A DNA stretch of 48,193 bases, taken from NCBI GenBank assembly GCA_016208415.1, contig JACQYB010000021.1:21875-70067 (forward strand), read 5' to 3'. This DNA comes from Betaproteobacteria bacterium. GTDB lineage: Bacteria; Pseudomonadota; Gammaproteobacteria; Burkholderiales; Rhodocyclaceae. The notes beneath the pieces were generated by a model. That model worked only from the letters and a program-made list of their open reading frames with translations, was not told the origin of the DNA and ran no database searches. Shown here in pieces: positions 1 through 7,127 of the stretch (its first letter is position 1; every line of letters starts with the position of its first letter). A program made the position numbers and the translations under genes.

Positions 1-540
1 CGACGCTGGGCATGTCGTTACTGGGCGCAGCCATGACCCATACCATTTCCGGCTACCCTTCGAAAACCCTCACACAGCCGCTGTCGCGGGTACACCCGGC
101 GACCGACCCGGCGCTGCAGCGCATGGACATCAAGGACGAGCACGGCAGGCGGATGAACCTCGCCACCGACGCCGCAATCGTCAGTCAGATGGAAAGGCTA
201 TGTCACTGTTTGCTGTTGAAAACGACCCAAAGCGGCGCCCAGGATGCCGCTGAGCGTGCGCACGCGATGTCCGACTCACCGCTCGGCTCCTTGTCCTCAC
301 CGAGGTGGCCCGCCCGCAGCGGCAAAGTTCCACGGTCACGGTGACATAGCCGACGGAAAAGACCTTCGACAGCGTCCCCGCGCCAGCGGTCCTGAAGTCT
401 GCGAGAGCCTTCAAGCCCTCCACGCCCGGCAGCAAGGGCCCGATCTCAGGCCGAATGCTGCTCAGATTTGGAAGGCGCCAACAACCTCACCTTGGCGAGG
501 CTGCAAGCGGCGAGTTGCCAGGTCGACAGCAACGCGTCAC
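1..540. other. Region without an identifiable gene
   Basis: Open frames exist on both strands (about 110 codons from position 12 on plus, 84 codons ending at 181 on minus), but none has recognisable motifs or a convincing ribosome binding site. Stretches on the minus strand around 250-450 read like protein in more than one frame, which would fit a decayed gene. I see no RNA gene or insertion-sequence end. It lies directly upstream of the vapBC operator. Confidence 0.3.
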
Positions 541-562
541 AATACACATCCGGAGGTGTATT
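541..562. promoter_or_regulatory. Palindromic operator of vapBC
   Basis: An imperfect inverted repeat with arms AATACAC and GTGTATT around a TCCGGA-like centre lies immediately before the VapB start codon. The right half contains GGAGG, so it overlaps the ribosome binding site. VapB-type antitoxins usually bind such palindromes at their own promoter, so autoregulation is the likely role; this is inferred. Confidence 0.65.
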
Positions 563-565
563 GCC

Positions 566-775
566 ATGCGTACCAACATCGTTCTCAACGACGACCTCGT
601 CGAGGAAGCTCTGGCTCTGAGCCACGTCAAGACCAAGCGAGAGCTGGTGGAGCAGGCCCTGCGGGAGTTCGTGGCCTTTCGCAAACGCCTTGACGTGCGC
701 GAGCTGAAGGGCACGGACGGCGTTCGCGAGGACTATGACTACAAGGGTCTGCGCTCCGGCGGGGGCGGATGCTGA
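566..775 (+). CDS. vapB: VapB-type ribbon-helix-helix antitoxin
   Basis: A 69-residue protein starting MRTNIVLNDDLVEEAL, the beta strand and first helix of a ribbon-helix-helix DNA-binding domain typical of VapB antitoxins. The C-terminal half (residues about 40-69) is charged and should wrap the toxin. The ATG at 566 was chosen over the longer open frame from 455 because it follows GGAGG and the family begins here. The stop overlaps the downstream toxin start, so the two are translationally coupled. It is expected to neutralise VapC and repress the operon through the palindrome at 541-562. Confidence 0.85.
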   Translation: MRTNIVLNDDLVEEALALSHVKTKRELVEQALREFVAFRKRLDVRELKGTDGVREDYDYKGLRSGGGGC

Positions 776-1191
776 TGTATCTGGTGGACACTTCGGTGTG
801 GCTGGATTACCTGCGCGGCCGTGAAGATGTGCACGTCGGTTTCCTGGATGAGCTGCTGACCAACCCGCTGGCAGTGGGGATCACCGACCTGATCTACATG
901 GAAATCCTCCAGGGTGCTCGTGACCAGAACGCGTTCGATCGACTGCGCCGTTATTTCTCGGGACAGCGCTTCTACCGCTTTGACGATCCCGAGCAGAGCC
1001 ACGCCGCGGCAGCCCGGATCTACTTCGATTGCCGCCGCCAAGGCGTCACGGTGCGTTCCACCGTGGATTGCCTGATCGCCCAATGCGCCATGGAGCACGG
1101 CCTGGTCCTGCTGCACCACGACAGCGACTTCAGGTTCATGGCCGCCGCCGTTCCGGCCTTGCGGCAGCGGCATTTCCTGGATGCCGGCTAG
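769..1191 (+). CDS. vapC: VapC-type PIN-domain ribonuclease toxin
   Basis: A 140-residue PIN-domain protein. The acidic metal-binding residues are visible: Asp7 in the LVDTSVW strand, Glu45 in YMEILQG, Asp100 in STVDCLIA, and Asp118/Asp120 near the C-terminus. Known VapC toxins are Mg-dependent endoribonucleases acting on tRNA or rRNA; the target here is unknown. The ATG lies inside the last codons of vapB (7 nt overlap), the standard antitoxin-first arrangement. All catalytic positions are intact, so it is probably active. Confidence 0.9.
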   Translation: MLMYLVDTSVWLDYLRGREDVHVGFLDELLTNPLAVGITDLIYMEILQGARDQNAFDRLRRYFSGQRFYRFDDPEQSHAAAARIYFDCRRQGVTVRSTVDCLIAQCAMEHGLVLLHHDSDFRFMAAAVPALRQRHFLDAG

Positions 1192-1217
1192 GGCTGAGCA
1201 ACCGCCCGTTCCGCCCG

Positions 1218-1805
1218 CTACTTTCTTGGCACCCGTCCCAGCAGGTAGAACTCGTCGTTGGGCCGCATGCTGGTCAGGTTGGCCATGCGGTTGGACAGGG
1301 CGAAGAAGGCGCTGATGGCGCCGATGTCCCAGATGTCCTCGTCGTCGAAGCCGTGGGCGCGCAGGGCAGCGAAGTCCGCCTCGCCGATTTCCCCCGCGTG
1401 CCGGGAGACCTTCATGGCGAAATCCAGCATGGACTTCTGCCGCGGCGTGATGTCGGCCTTGCGATAGTTCACCGCCACCTGGTCGGCCAGCAGCGGGTTC
1501 CGGGCGCGGATGCGCAGGATGGCGCCGTGGGCCACCACGCAGTACTGGCACTGGTTGGCGCCGCTGGTGGCCACCACGATCATCTCCCGTTCGGCCTTGG
1601 TCAGGCTCCCCTCCTTTTCCATCAGCGCGTCGTGGTAGGCGAAGAAGGCGCGGAACTCGTCGGGCCGACGGGCCAGCACCAGGAATACGTTGGGGACGAA
1701 GCCGGATTTTTCCTGCACCGCCAGGATGCGGGCGCGGATGTCCTCGGGCACGTCGTCGAGGGCGGGAACGGGAAAGCGGCTGATGGCGGGGGCGTTGTCG
1801 GACAT
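1218..1805 (-). CDS. Peroxidase-related enzyme, AhpD/CMD family
   Basis: A 195-residue carboxymuconolactone decarboxylase/AhpD-fold protein of the uncharacterised 'peroxidase-related enzyme' group. The CxxC-x3-H redox motif is present as Cys86-Gln-Tyr-Cys89 and His93. These proteins use the two cysteines to reduce peroxides; the natural substrate and reductant are unknown. The N-terminus FPVPALDDVPEDIRARI is the usual one for the group. It is divergent from the dienelactone hydrolase gene starting at 1994, so the two may share the roughly 190 bp intergenic region as a regulatory zone. Confidence 0.85.
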   Translation of the reverse strand: MSDNAPAISRFPVPALDDVPEDIRARILAVQEKSGFVPNVFLVLARRPDEFRAFFAYHDALMEKEGSLTKAEREMIVVATSGANQCQYCVVAHGAILRIRARNPLLADQVAVNYRKADITPRQKSMLDFAMKVSRHAGEIGEADFAALRAHGFDDEDIWDIGAISAFFALSNRMANLTSMRPNDEFYLLGRVPRK

Positions 1806-1993
1806 GCGGGTCCTCCTGCGGGAAACGATGGCGGCAAAGTCGGTTGTGCGGCGCTGGCCGCGCCCTCACGAGGGCGGTGCAGGCCGCCACGGCCCGCCCG
1901 CGGTTGAACAGCGGCAGCCCAGCGGCTATTGTAGTACCTCGGCATGGCGGGTTTCGCCTTCCGCAGACCCCCAATCAACAACGGAGAGCGACG

Positions 1994-2872
1994 ATGAGCG
2001 AGACCCCCGAGACTACGCCCGAATTCGACAGCCTGATGCCCGCCGCCCGGCTGGATCGCCGCGGCTTCATGGCCACCGCCGTGGGCGCCGGCTTCGCCCT
2101 GGCGGTGCAGCCGGTGATGGCACAGACGGCGATCACCACGGATGCCGCGGGGCTCACCGCCGGCGAGGTGAAGGTGCCCACCAGTGACGGTTCCATTCCC
2201 GCCTATCGCGCCCAGCCGGCGGGCAGGTCGGGCCTGCCGGCGGTGCTGGTGGTGTCCGAGATCTTCGGCGTGCATCAGTACATCGCCGACGTCTGCCGGC
2301 GCCTGGCGAAGCAGGGCTATCTCGCCATCGCCCCCGAGCTGTTCGTGCGCCAGGGCGACCCGCGCAAGCTCACCAACATCCAGGACATCCTGGGCGAGAT
2401 CATCGCCAAGGTGCCCGACACCCAGGTGATGGGCGACCTGGACGCCTGCGCCGCCTGGGCCGCGGCCAACGGCGGCGACCCGGCGCGCATGGCCATCACC
2501 GGTTTCTGCTGGGGCGGGCGCATCACGTGGATGTACTGCGCCCACAACCCGAAGCTGAAGGCGGGGGTGGCGTGGTACGGGCGCGTCATGGGGGAGGTCA
2601 ACGAGCGCACGCCGCGCCATCCCATCGATTTGGCGCCCACGCTCAAGGTGCCGGTGCTGGGGCTCTACGGCGCCAGGGACCAGGGCATCCCGGTGGACGA
2701 CGTGGAGAACATGCGCGCCGACCTGAAGAAGGCCGGCAATGCGTCGCAGATCCACATCTATCCCGAGGCCGGCCACGCCTTCCATGCCGACTACCGGCCC
2801 ACCTACCGCAAGGATGCCGCCGACGACGGCTGGAAGCGCCTGCTCGCCTGGCTGAAGCAGCACGGCGTGTAG
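1994..2872 (+). CDS. Dienelactone hydrolase family protein, Tat-exported
   Basis: A 292-residue alpha/beta hydrolase. Residues 21-45 carry a twin-arginine signal (DRRGFMATAVG followed by a hydrophobic stretch ending VMAQ), so export to the periplasm is likely. The dienelactone hydrolase triad is visible: Cys172 in GFCWGG, Asp229 in GARDQG and His261 in EAGHAF, with Glu89 (SEIFG) at the position of the conserved accessory Glu. The ATG at 1994 follows GGAGAG; the open frame extends upstream but would bury the Tat signal. Substrate unknown; members cleave lactones or esters in aromatic degradation. Confidence 0.85.
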   Translation: MSETPETTPEFDSLMPAARLDRRGFMATAVGAGFALAVQPVMAQTAITTDAAGLTAGEVKVPTSDGSIPAYRAQPAGRSGLPAVLVVSEIFGVHQYIADVCRRLAKQGYLAIAPELFVRQGDPRKLTNIQDILGEIIAKVPDTQVMGDLDACAAWAAANGGDPARMAITGFCWGGRITWMYCAHNPKLKAGVAWYGRVMGEVNERTPRHPIDLAPTLKVPVLGLYGARDQGIPVDDVENMRADLKKAGNASQIHIYPEAGHAFHADYRPTYRKDAADDGWKRLLAWLKQHGV

Positions 2873-2886
2873 GGGGAACCGGCGTT

Positions 2887-2912
2887 GTGGGAGCGGGCTT
2901 GCCCGCTCCCAC
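2887..2912. repeat. REP-like palindrome, compact form
   Basis: A perfect 12-bp inverted repeat (arms GTGGGAGCGGGC and GCCCGCTCCCAC, TT loop) between the convergent dienelactone hydrolase and GYD genes. It is the short version of a palindrome found at six other places in the window. No T tract follows, so it is not a classical intrinsic terminator, though it may stabilise 3' ends of transcripts. Confidence 0.8.
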
Positions 2913-2931
2913 TCCCTACTCCGGTCAAGAG

Positions 2932-2960
2932 TCGCGGCACGCAGCCTCCACGGGCGCTCA
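2932..2960 (-). repeat. Stop-codon-anchored hairpin repeat
   Basis: On the minus strand the repeat starts at the TGA stop of the GYD gene and reads TGAGCGCCCGTGGAGGCTGC, then diverges. It belongs to a family also found after ubiK, yceI, pyrB, yceH, rlpA and gatB and around the end of the E1 gene. Confidence 0.6.
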
Positions 2961-3248
2961 GGGCATCTTGCCGATGATCTGCCTCATCTCCTCCGGCGAA
3001 AAGCAACGCAGGGTCCGCGAGCGGACATTGCCAAGCGAGCCCACTTTCAACATCGCGGCGGTGGCGGCCTCCTCTGACCCTTCCACGATCACCACAAGGT
3101 CGTAATTCCCCAGGGTGTAGTAGCAGCCCTTGACCGCCAGTCCCATCTTCTCGGCCATCGTCCTGAATGCGTCGAAGCGGTCCGGTGATTCCTTGATGTT
3201 GCGGATTCCCTGGTCGGTGAAGTTCACAAGGCTGATGAAGGTGGCCAT
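2958..3248 (-). CDS. GYD domain protein
   Basis: A 96-residue single-domain protein with the hallmark GNYDLVVIVEG segment (residues 47-57) and a ferredoxin-like pattern; it starts MATFISLVNFTDQGIRNIKESPDR, typical of the GYD family. Function is unknown for the whole family. The start has an upstream GGAGACG as ribosome binding site. It faces the dienelactone hydrolase gene tail to tail with a REP palindrome between. Nothing nearby indicates a pathway. Confidence 0.85.
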   Translation of the reverse strand: MATFISLVNFTDQGIRNIKESPDRFDAFRTMAEKMGLAVKGCYYTLGNYDLVVIVEGSEEAATAAMLKVGSLGNVRSRTLRCFSPEEMRQIIGKMP

Positions 3249-3463
3249 GGACGTCTCCTCTGTGGGTCGATGCTCTTGTCGCGGTCGGCTGGCCGGTACG
3301 ACGCCCCTGAGGAGGACCGCGCTTCCTCGGGTTCCGGTGATGCGCCATTGCCTGTGGGATTTGCTGCCGGACGGCCGTGGCTCGACGGCGCGCGAGCGTT
3401 TCAGTTCAGGATAGCCACGGCGGGAGGGAAGGCAAGCGGCGCGGTGCGCAGGATGCGCCGCCT

Positions 3464-4075
3464 TCAGGCCTCCTGGCGGCGCGCCACGGCCCAGTCCAGC
3501 GCATCGTCCATGCGGTCGCTGCCCCAGAAAAGTTCCTTGCCGACGACGAAGCTCGGGGCGCCGAAGATTCCCAGCTCCTCGGCGCGCCCGGTCTGGCGGC
3601 GCAGCGCCAGCTTGTTGTCTTCGGACCGGGCGCGCTCCAGCAGGTCCGCCGCGGGCAGGCGCAGGTCGGTGAGGATCTCGCCGACCACCTCCGGCGTGCC
3701 GATGTCCCGGTCCTCGGCGAAGTTGGCGGCCATGGCGGCGCGGGCGAAGGCGCCTTCCCAGTCCTGACCTGCACCCAGCAGGGCCACGCGCGCGGCCAGC
3801 AGGCCGCTGCGCGGGAACTTCGTGGGCAGGCGGAAGGGAATGGCGTACTTGGCGCACAGCCGCTCCAGGTCGCGCCACATGTAGCGGCCCTTGGGCGGGT
3901 AGATGTTGAAGGGCGAGTCGTTCCAGCCCAGGCTCAGGAACACCGGCCCCAGGAGGAAAGGCCGCCACACCAGTTCCACGTCGGTGGCGCGGGCCAGGGG
4001 CTCGACGCGCATCACCGCCACGTACGAATAGGAACTGGCGAACTCGAACCAGATCTCCATGGGGCGCGTCGACAT
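3464..4075 (-). CDS. 2-hydroxychromene-2-carboxylate isomerase / DsbA-like thioredoxin-fold protein
   Basis: A 203-residue kappa-GST/DsbA-fold protein. The N-terminus EIWFEFASSYSYVAVMR matches the family's D/E-F-x-S-x-YSY active-site loop, and the cis-Pro loop FGAPSFVVG is near residue 170, followed by ELFWGSDRMDDAL. Relatives isomerise hydroxychromene carboxylate in naphthalene degradation using glutathione; here the true substrate is unknown since no aromatic degradation cluster is present. ATG at 4075 is preceded by GGAGGTTCCG. The longer open frame reading back to 4387 runs through a REP element and is not supported. Confidence 0.8.
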   Translation of the reverse strand: MSTRPMEIWFEFASSYSYVAVMRVEPLARATDVELVWRPFLLGPVFLSLGWNDSPFNIYPPKGRYMWRDLERLCAKYAIPFRLPTKFPRSGLLAARVALLGAGQDWEGAFARAAMAANFAEDRDIGTPEVVGEILTDLRLPAADLLERARSEDNKLALRRQTGRAEELGIFGAPSFVVGKELFWGSDRMDDALDWAVARRQEA

Positions 4076-4119
4076 CGGAACCTCCGTCGGGCCGGGGCAA
4101 CGATTCCAGTATGGACGGC

Positions 4120-4485
4120 TCACGCCGCCCTGCCCAGCGTGCGGCCGGTCTGGCGCCGACCGCTGGCCGCGCCGTGGGAGCGGGCCTGCCCGCGATGGGG
4201 AGCCGATATCGCGGGCAAGCCCGCTCCCACAGCCACCGCCACTGGCCGCCCGGGCGGCGGCGTGATCGAGACCGCCGCGCCCCTGGCCGAGGTGATGACC
4301 GCCGTGCCGGCGCAATCGAGGCGGAAGGACTCGCCGGGCTGGAGCACGACGTCGCGGGTGTCGCCGGACTGGGTGAGCCACACGCACCCGGCGCGGCTGG
4401 ACACCCGGGCGCCGCAGGCGTCATGCAGCAGCACCACCTGACGGGGCGCGACAAAAACGCTGGAGGAAGGGGGGCGGCGATGCAT
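4120..4485 (-). CDS. DUF2917 family protein with repeat-encoded C-terminal tail
   Basis: A 121-residue protein. Residues about 15-65 match the DUF2917 pattern (CVWLTQSGDTRDVVLQPGESF, then a short beta-rich region), a small cupin-like module of unknown function. The C-terminal third, from about residue 80, is encoded by a REP element (4174-4230) and is low-complexity, so the original stop was probably lost on REP insertion. It is divergent from a GcvA-like LysR regulator, a pairing I would expect for DUF2917 genes, which suggests regulation by that protein. Confidence 0.7.
   Translation of the reverse strand: MHRRPPSSSVFVAPRQVVLLHDACGARVSSRAGCVWLTQSGDTRDVVLQPGESFRLDCAGTAVITSARGAAVSITPPPGRPVAVAVGAGLPAISAPHRGQARSHGAASGRRQTGRTLGRAA
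4174..4230. repeat. REP-like inverted pair inside DUF2917 gene
   Basis: Two oppositely oriented arms, GTGGGAGCGGGCCTGCCCGC and the complementary GCGGGCAAGCCCGCTCCCAC, separated by a short unrelated spacer. It lies inside the 3' end of the DUF2917 reading frame. Confidence 0.8.
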
Positions 4486-4612
4486 GGCGGACTCCGATGT
4501 GCATGAACATCACGCATGTGCGTGTTGCGGCCGGCTAGCCACGATGCCAGTATTGGCGCAATGGCACGGCTGCACAAACGGAATCGACGCATCGGATGGA
4601 TGATCAAAGCGC

Positions 4613-5524
4613 ATGGATACCCCGCGACTCCCGCCCCTCGATCCGCTGCGCGGCTTCGTCGCCTCCGCGCGGCACCTGAGCTTCACCCGCGCCGCCACGG
4701 AGCTGCATCTCACCCAATCGGCCATCAGCCGTCAGGTGCAGACGCTGGAACAGGCGCTTGGCGTGCGCCTGTTCGTGCGCGGCGTGCGCACCCTGGCGCT
4801 GACGCCGCAGGGCGAGCGCCTGTTCGGCCGCGCCGAAGTCTGGCTGCGGGAATGGGGCGAGCTGGCCGAGGCGCTACGCGCCGCCGACCGGCGCCGCCCG
4901 GTGACGGTGACCGCCAGCATCGGCATCGCCGCGCTGTGGCTGGTGCCGCGGCTGCTGGACTTCCAGGCCCGCCACCCCGACATCGACGTGCGCCTGGCCG
5001 CCGGCAACCGCATGATGGACCTGGCGCGGGAGGGCATCGACGTCGCCATCCGCTACTGCGCCGACCGCGATGCCCCGCCCGACGCCCGGCGGCTGTTCGG
5101 CGAATCGGTGTTCCCGGTGGCCAGCCCCGCCGTGGGCGAGGGGCTGGTGCTGTGCGCCGCCACCCTGCCGCGGCTGGTGTTGCTCGACCTGGACGACGTG
5201 GGCTACCCCTGGCTGCGCTGGGACGACTGGCTCGCCGCCATCGGCCTGGCGGGCGCGCGGCCCCAGGCGGTGGTGCAGTTCAACCACTACGACCAGATGA
5301 TCCAGGCCGCCGCCGCGGGCCAGGGCCTGGCCATCGGCCGCGCCGCGCTGGTGGCGCCCATGCTGGCCGATGGGCGCCTGGTGGCCGTGGGCGACGCGCG
5401 CCGCGAGGTGGCGGGGCGGGGGTACTGGCTGGTCACGGCGCCGGGGGAGGTGCGGGAGGATGTGGGGCGGTTTGTCTCGTGGGTGCTGCGGCAGGCGGGA
5501 GAATCCGATGTCGACCAAGTATGA
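4613..5524 (+). CDS. LysR family transcriptional regulator, GcvA-like
   Basis: A 303-residue LysR regulator. The winged helix-turn-helix is at residues 8-65 (LRGFVASARHLSFTRAATELHLTQSAISRQVQTLE), followed by an effector-binding domain with the GcvA-like start VTVTASIGIAALWLVPRLLDF. It is divergent from the DUF2917 gene, with about 130 bp between, which is its most likely target. Its last 17 nt overlap the HicB-like gene, so the two may be co-transcribed. Effector unknown. Confidence 0.85.
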   Translation: MDTPRLPPLDPLRGFVASARHLSFTRAATELHLTQSAISRQVQTLEQALGVRLFVRGVRTLALTPQGERLFGRAEVWLREWGELAEALRAADRRRPVTVTASIGIAALWLVPRLLDFQARHPDIDVRLAAGNRMMDLAREGIDVAIRYCADRDAPPDARRLFGESVFPVASPAVGEGLVLCAATLPRLVLLDLDDVGYPWLRWDDWLAAIGLAGARPQAVVQFNHYDQMIQAAAAGQGLAIGRAALVAPMLADGRLVAVGDARREVAGRGYWLVTAPGEVREDVGRFVSWVLRQAGESDVDQV

Positions 5525-5720
5525 GCTGATCATCTACTGGAGCGGGGAAGACCAGTCCTTCGTCGTCGAGGTGCCCGAATTGCCCGGATGCATGGCCGAC
5601 GGCGAGACCTGCGAGCAGGCAGTGGTTAACGCTCAACAGGTCATCAGGGAGTGGATTGACACGGCACGCGAGCTTGATCGCCCCATTCCGGAGCCCAGGG
5701 GGCGTCTGATGTATGCGTGA
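5508..5720 (+). CDS. HicB-like antitoxin, without a HicA partner
   Basis: A 70-residue HicB-type RNase H-like fold: YELIIYWSGEDQSFVVEVPELPGCMADGET is the classic core, followed by helix EQAVVNAQQVIREWIDTA. No C-terminal DNA-binding domain is present. HicB normally neutralises the small double-stranded-RNA-binding toxin HicA, but no HicA-like frame is found on either side. It overlaps the end of the LysR gene by 17 nt. It may be an orphan antitoxin or a residual gene; short solitary HicB proteins are common. Confidence 0.75.
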   Translation: MSTKYELIIYWSGEDQSFVVEVPELPGCMADGETCEQAVVNAQQVIREWIDTARELDRPIPEPRGRLMYA

Positions 5721-5925
5721 GCGCCCGGAACATGTGGCCGGCGTCTCTTCCTCGCGGCGGGTGTAGCCCGTTGGGGCCCGCCAGATGCATCGGCGTGCCA
5801 TCGGCGTGCCATCGGCTTGCTGACGAGAGGACGAGCGCTGGCCCGGTGGCGCCGGGCGCGATATGGTCGCCGATGTCGAGCAGGTCCTGCCGGGAGTTCG
5901 GCGAGAAGGTGACCGCGGCCATCAA
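5721..5925 (-). pseudogene. Decayed RelE/ParE-type toxin
   Basis: The minus-strand frame starts MMAAVTFSPNSRQDLLDIGDHIA, the usual beginning of a RelE/ParE-superfamily toxin, and its ATG overlaps the stop of the antitoxin gene (ATGA), the normal coupling. After about 25-40 residues the similarity disappears, and a short direct repeat (ATCGGCGTGCC twice and a third partial copy, about 5788-5822) interrupts the frame. The central and C-terminal toxin core is not recognisable, so I call a degraded toxin. Confidence 0.5.
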
Positions 5926-6242
5926 GCCGGGGGCTTGCGACCTTGTTTGCCCCTCGGCTTGGCGACCTGCTCCGGTTCAGCGTAGCGGGCATTCAGTTCG
6001 GCGAACACTTCTTCGGTGGGAACGTCCGTGCCGCTGGCGATGCCTTCCCGAATCGCCAGCCGTAGATCGGCGTTCAGCCGTTCCAGAATGGCTTGATAGA
6101 CGTGGGGCGGCAGCAGGTAGGCGGCGGGGCGGTTGTGGTTGAGCACCGCCACGGGTTCGGAGCCGGCCTGTTCGATCACGGCGCCGGGGCTGCGTTTGAG
6201 CTCGGTGATGCTCACCGAGCGGGTGGCGAGAACCGGTTCCAT
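5922..6242 (-). CDS. Phd/YefM-type antitoxin
   Basis: A 106-residue protein. ATRSVSITELKRSPGAVIEQAGSEPVAVLNHNRPAAYLLPPHVYQAILERL is the Phd/YefM fold, which dimerises to bind operator DNA. The C-terminal half is a charged helical region with a basic end (KPRGKQGRKPPA). The toxin gene it should serve begins with an ATGA overlap at 5925 but is degraded, so this may be an antitoxin left behind. The ATG at 6242 fits the family start; an upstream palindrome at 6250-6265 could be its operator. Confidence 0.8.
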   Translation of the reverse strand: MEPVLATRSVSITELKRSPGAVIEQAGSEPVAVLNHNRPAAYLLPPHVYQAILERLNADLRLAIREGIASGTDVPTEEVFAELNARYAEPEQVAKPRGKQGRKPPA

Positions 6243-6249
6243 GGCGTGC

Positions 6250-6265
6250 CTTGTATCGATCCAAG
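6250..6265. promoter_or_regulatory. Imperfect palindrome before the Phd-type antitoxin gene
   Basis: CTTGTATCGATCCAAG has a single mismatched pair and lies 8-23 nt upstream of the antitoxin start on the minus strand. Antitoxins of this type bind such sites to repress their own operon. Assignment is by position and symmetry only. Confidence 0.35.
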
Positions 6266-6375
6266 AAAGGCGCCTAATTGTGTGTTGCGTTCGGATGGAG
6301 GCAAGCGGTTGCGCTAGCCCTCCAACCCCGGCGCCGCCAGCCGCCGGGCCATGGCGTGATAGCATCTCGGCCATC

Positions 6376-6699
6376 ATGCTCGCCCCGCAAGCCATTCTCG
6401 ACGCCGCGCGCCGCGCTGCCGCCGCCGCGCACAGCCCGTTGCAGATCTTCCTGTTCGGTTCCTACGCGCGCGGCGATGCGGACGAAGGCTCCGACCTCGA
6501 CCTTCTGGTCGTGGAGCGCGAAGTGCCGGACAAGGCGGCCGAATACATGAAGCTCCATCGTGCCGTGGGCGCCATGGGCGTCGGTGTCGATGTGCTGGTG
6601 TTCTCGCGCGAGGAGTTCGAGCGGCGCAGCCAGGTGCCGGGCACCCTGCCCTATCGGGCGAAGCGCGAGGGCCGGCTCCTTTTCGACGCCACGGCATGA
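6376..6699 (+). CDS. MNT-type nucleotidyltransferase (MntA-like antitoxin)
   Basis: A 107-residue minimal nucleotidyltransferase. The signature GSYARGDADEGSDLDLLVV (GSx10DxD) is at about residues 29-47, with a further acidic residue in the VDVLVFS strand. Small MNTs of this class pair with HEPN ribonucleases; in the characterised MntA-HepT pair the MNT adds AMP to the HEPN protein and silences it. The stop overlaps the start of the downstream HEPN gene (ATGA), so the two form a translationally coupled module. Confidence 0.85.
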   Translation: MLAPQAILDAARRAAAAAHSPLQIFLFGSYARGDADEGSDLDLLVVEREVPDKAAEYMKLHRAVGAMGVGVDVLVFSREEFERRSQVPGTLPYRAKREGRLLFDATA

Positions 6700-7094
6700 C
6701 GCCTCCAACCCCACTGCGGGAAGAGGCGTTGCGCCTGCTTCGCCTGGCGCGGCGCGATCGGGACACGTTCGAGCTGCTGCTGCCGCTGCCCAAGGCCAGC
6801 CTGGCCGCGATCGGTTTCCACGCCCAGCAGGCGGTGGAAAAAGCATTGAAGGCCGTAGCCGTGCTGTCGGGCGTGGCGATCTCGCGCACCCATGATCTCG
6901 CCGCTCTCGGGCAGGCCATGGTCGACCGCGGCAGGGAACTTCCCCTGTCCGTGGATCAGTTGCGTTCGCTGAATCCCTTCGCCGTGCAGTTCCGCTACGA
7001 CGACGAACTGGTTCCCGACACGACGCGTGAAGCGCTCGATTCCATGGTCTCGGCGGTCCTGGACTGGGCGGGAGACGTGATTTCCCGGGCATAG
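6696..7094 (+). CDS. HEPN domain protein (HepT-like toxin partner)
   Basis: A 132-residue all-helical HEPN protein. AAIGFHAQQAVEKALKAVAVLSGV is the conserved second helix and ISRTHDLAAL the following motif of the PF05168-like HEPN family. The classic RX4-6H ribonuclease motif is not obvious, so catalytic activity is uncertain. It starts within the stop of the MNT gene. The pair probably acts as a toxin-antitoxin or phage-defence module; which member is toxic cannot be decided from sequence. Confidence 0.85.
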   Translation: MTPPTPLREEALRLLRLARRDRDTFELLLPLPKASLAAIGFHAQQAVEKALKAVAVLSGVAISRTHDLAALGQAMVDRGRELPLSVDQLRSLNPFAVQFRYDDELVPDTTREALDSMVSAVLDWAGDVISRA

Positions 7095-7127
7095 GCCGCC
7101 GCAGCGACCACTCGGGCAGCCTGGGCC

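Noticed and set aside
2887-2912. Perfect palindrome as intrinsic terminator
   Set aside because: No T tract follows on either strand and the same palindrome occurs at six other sites including inside genes, so it is better explained as a REP-like element.
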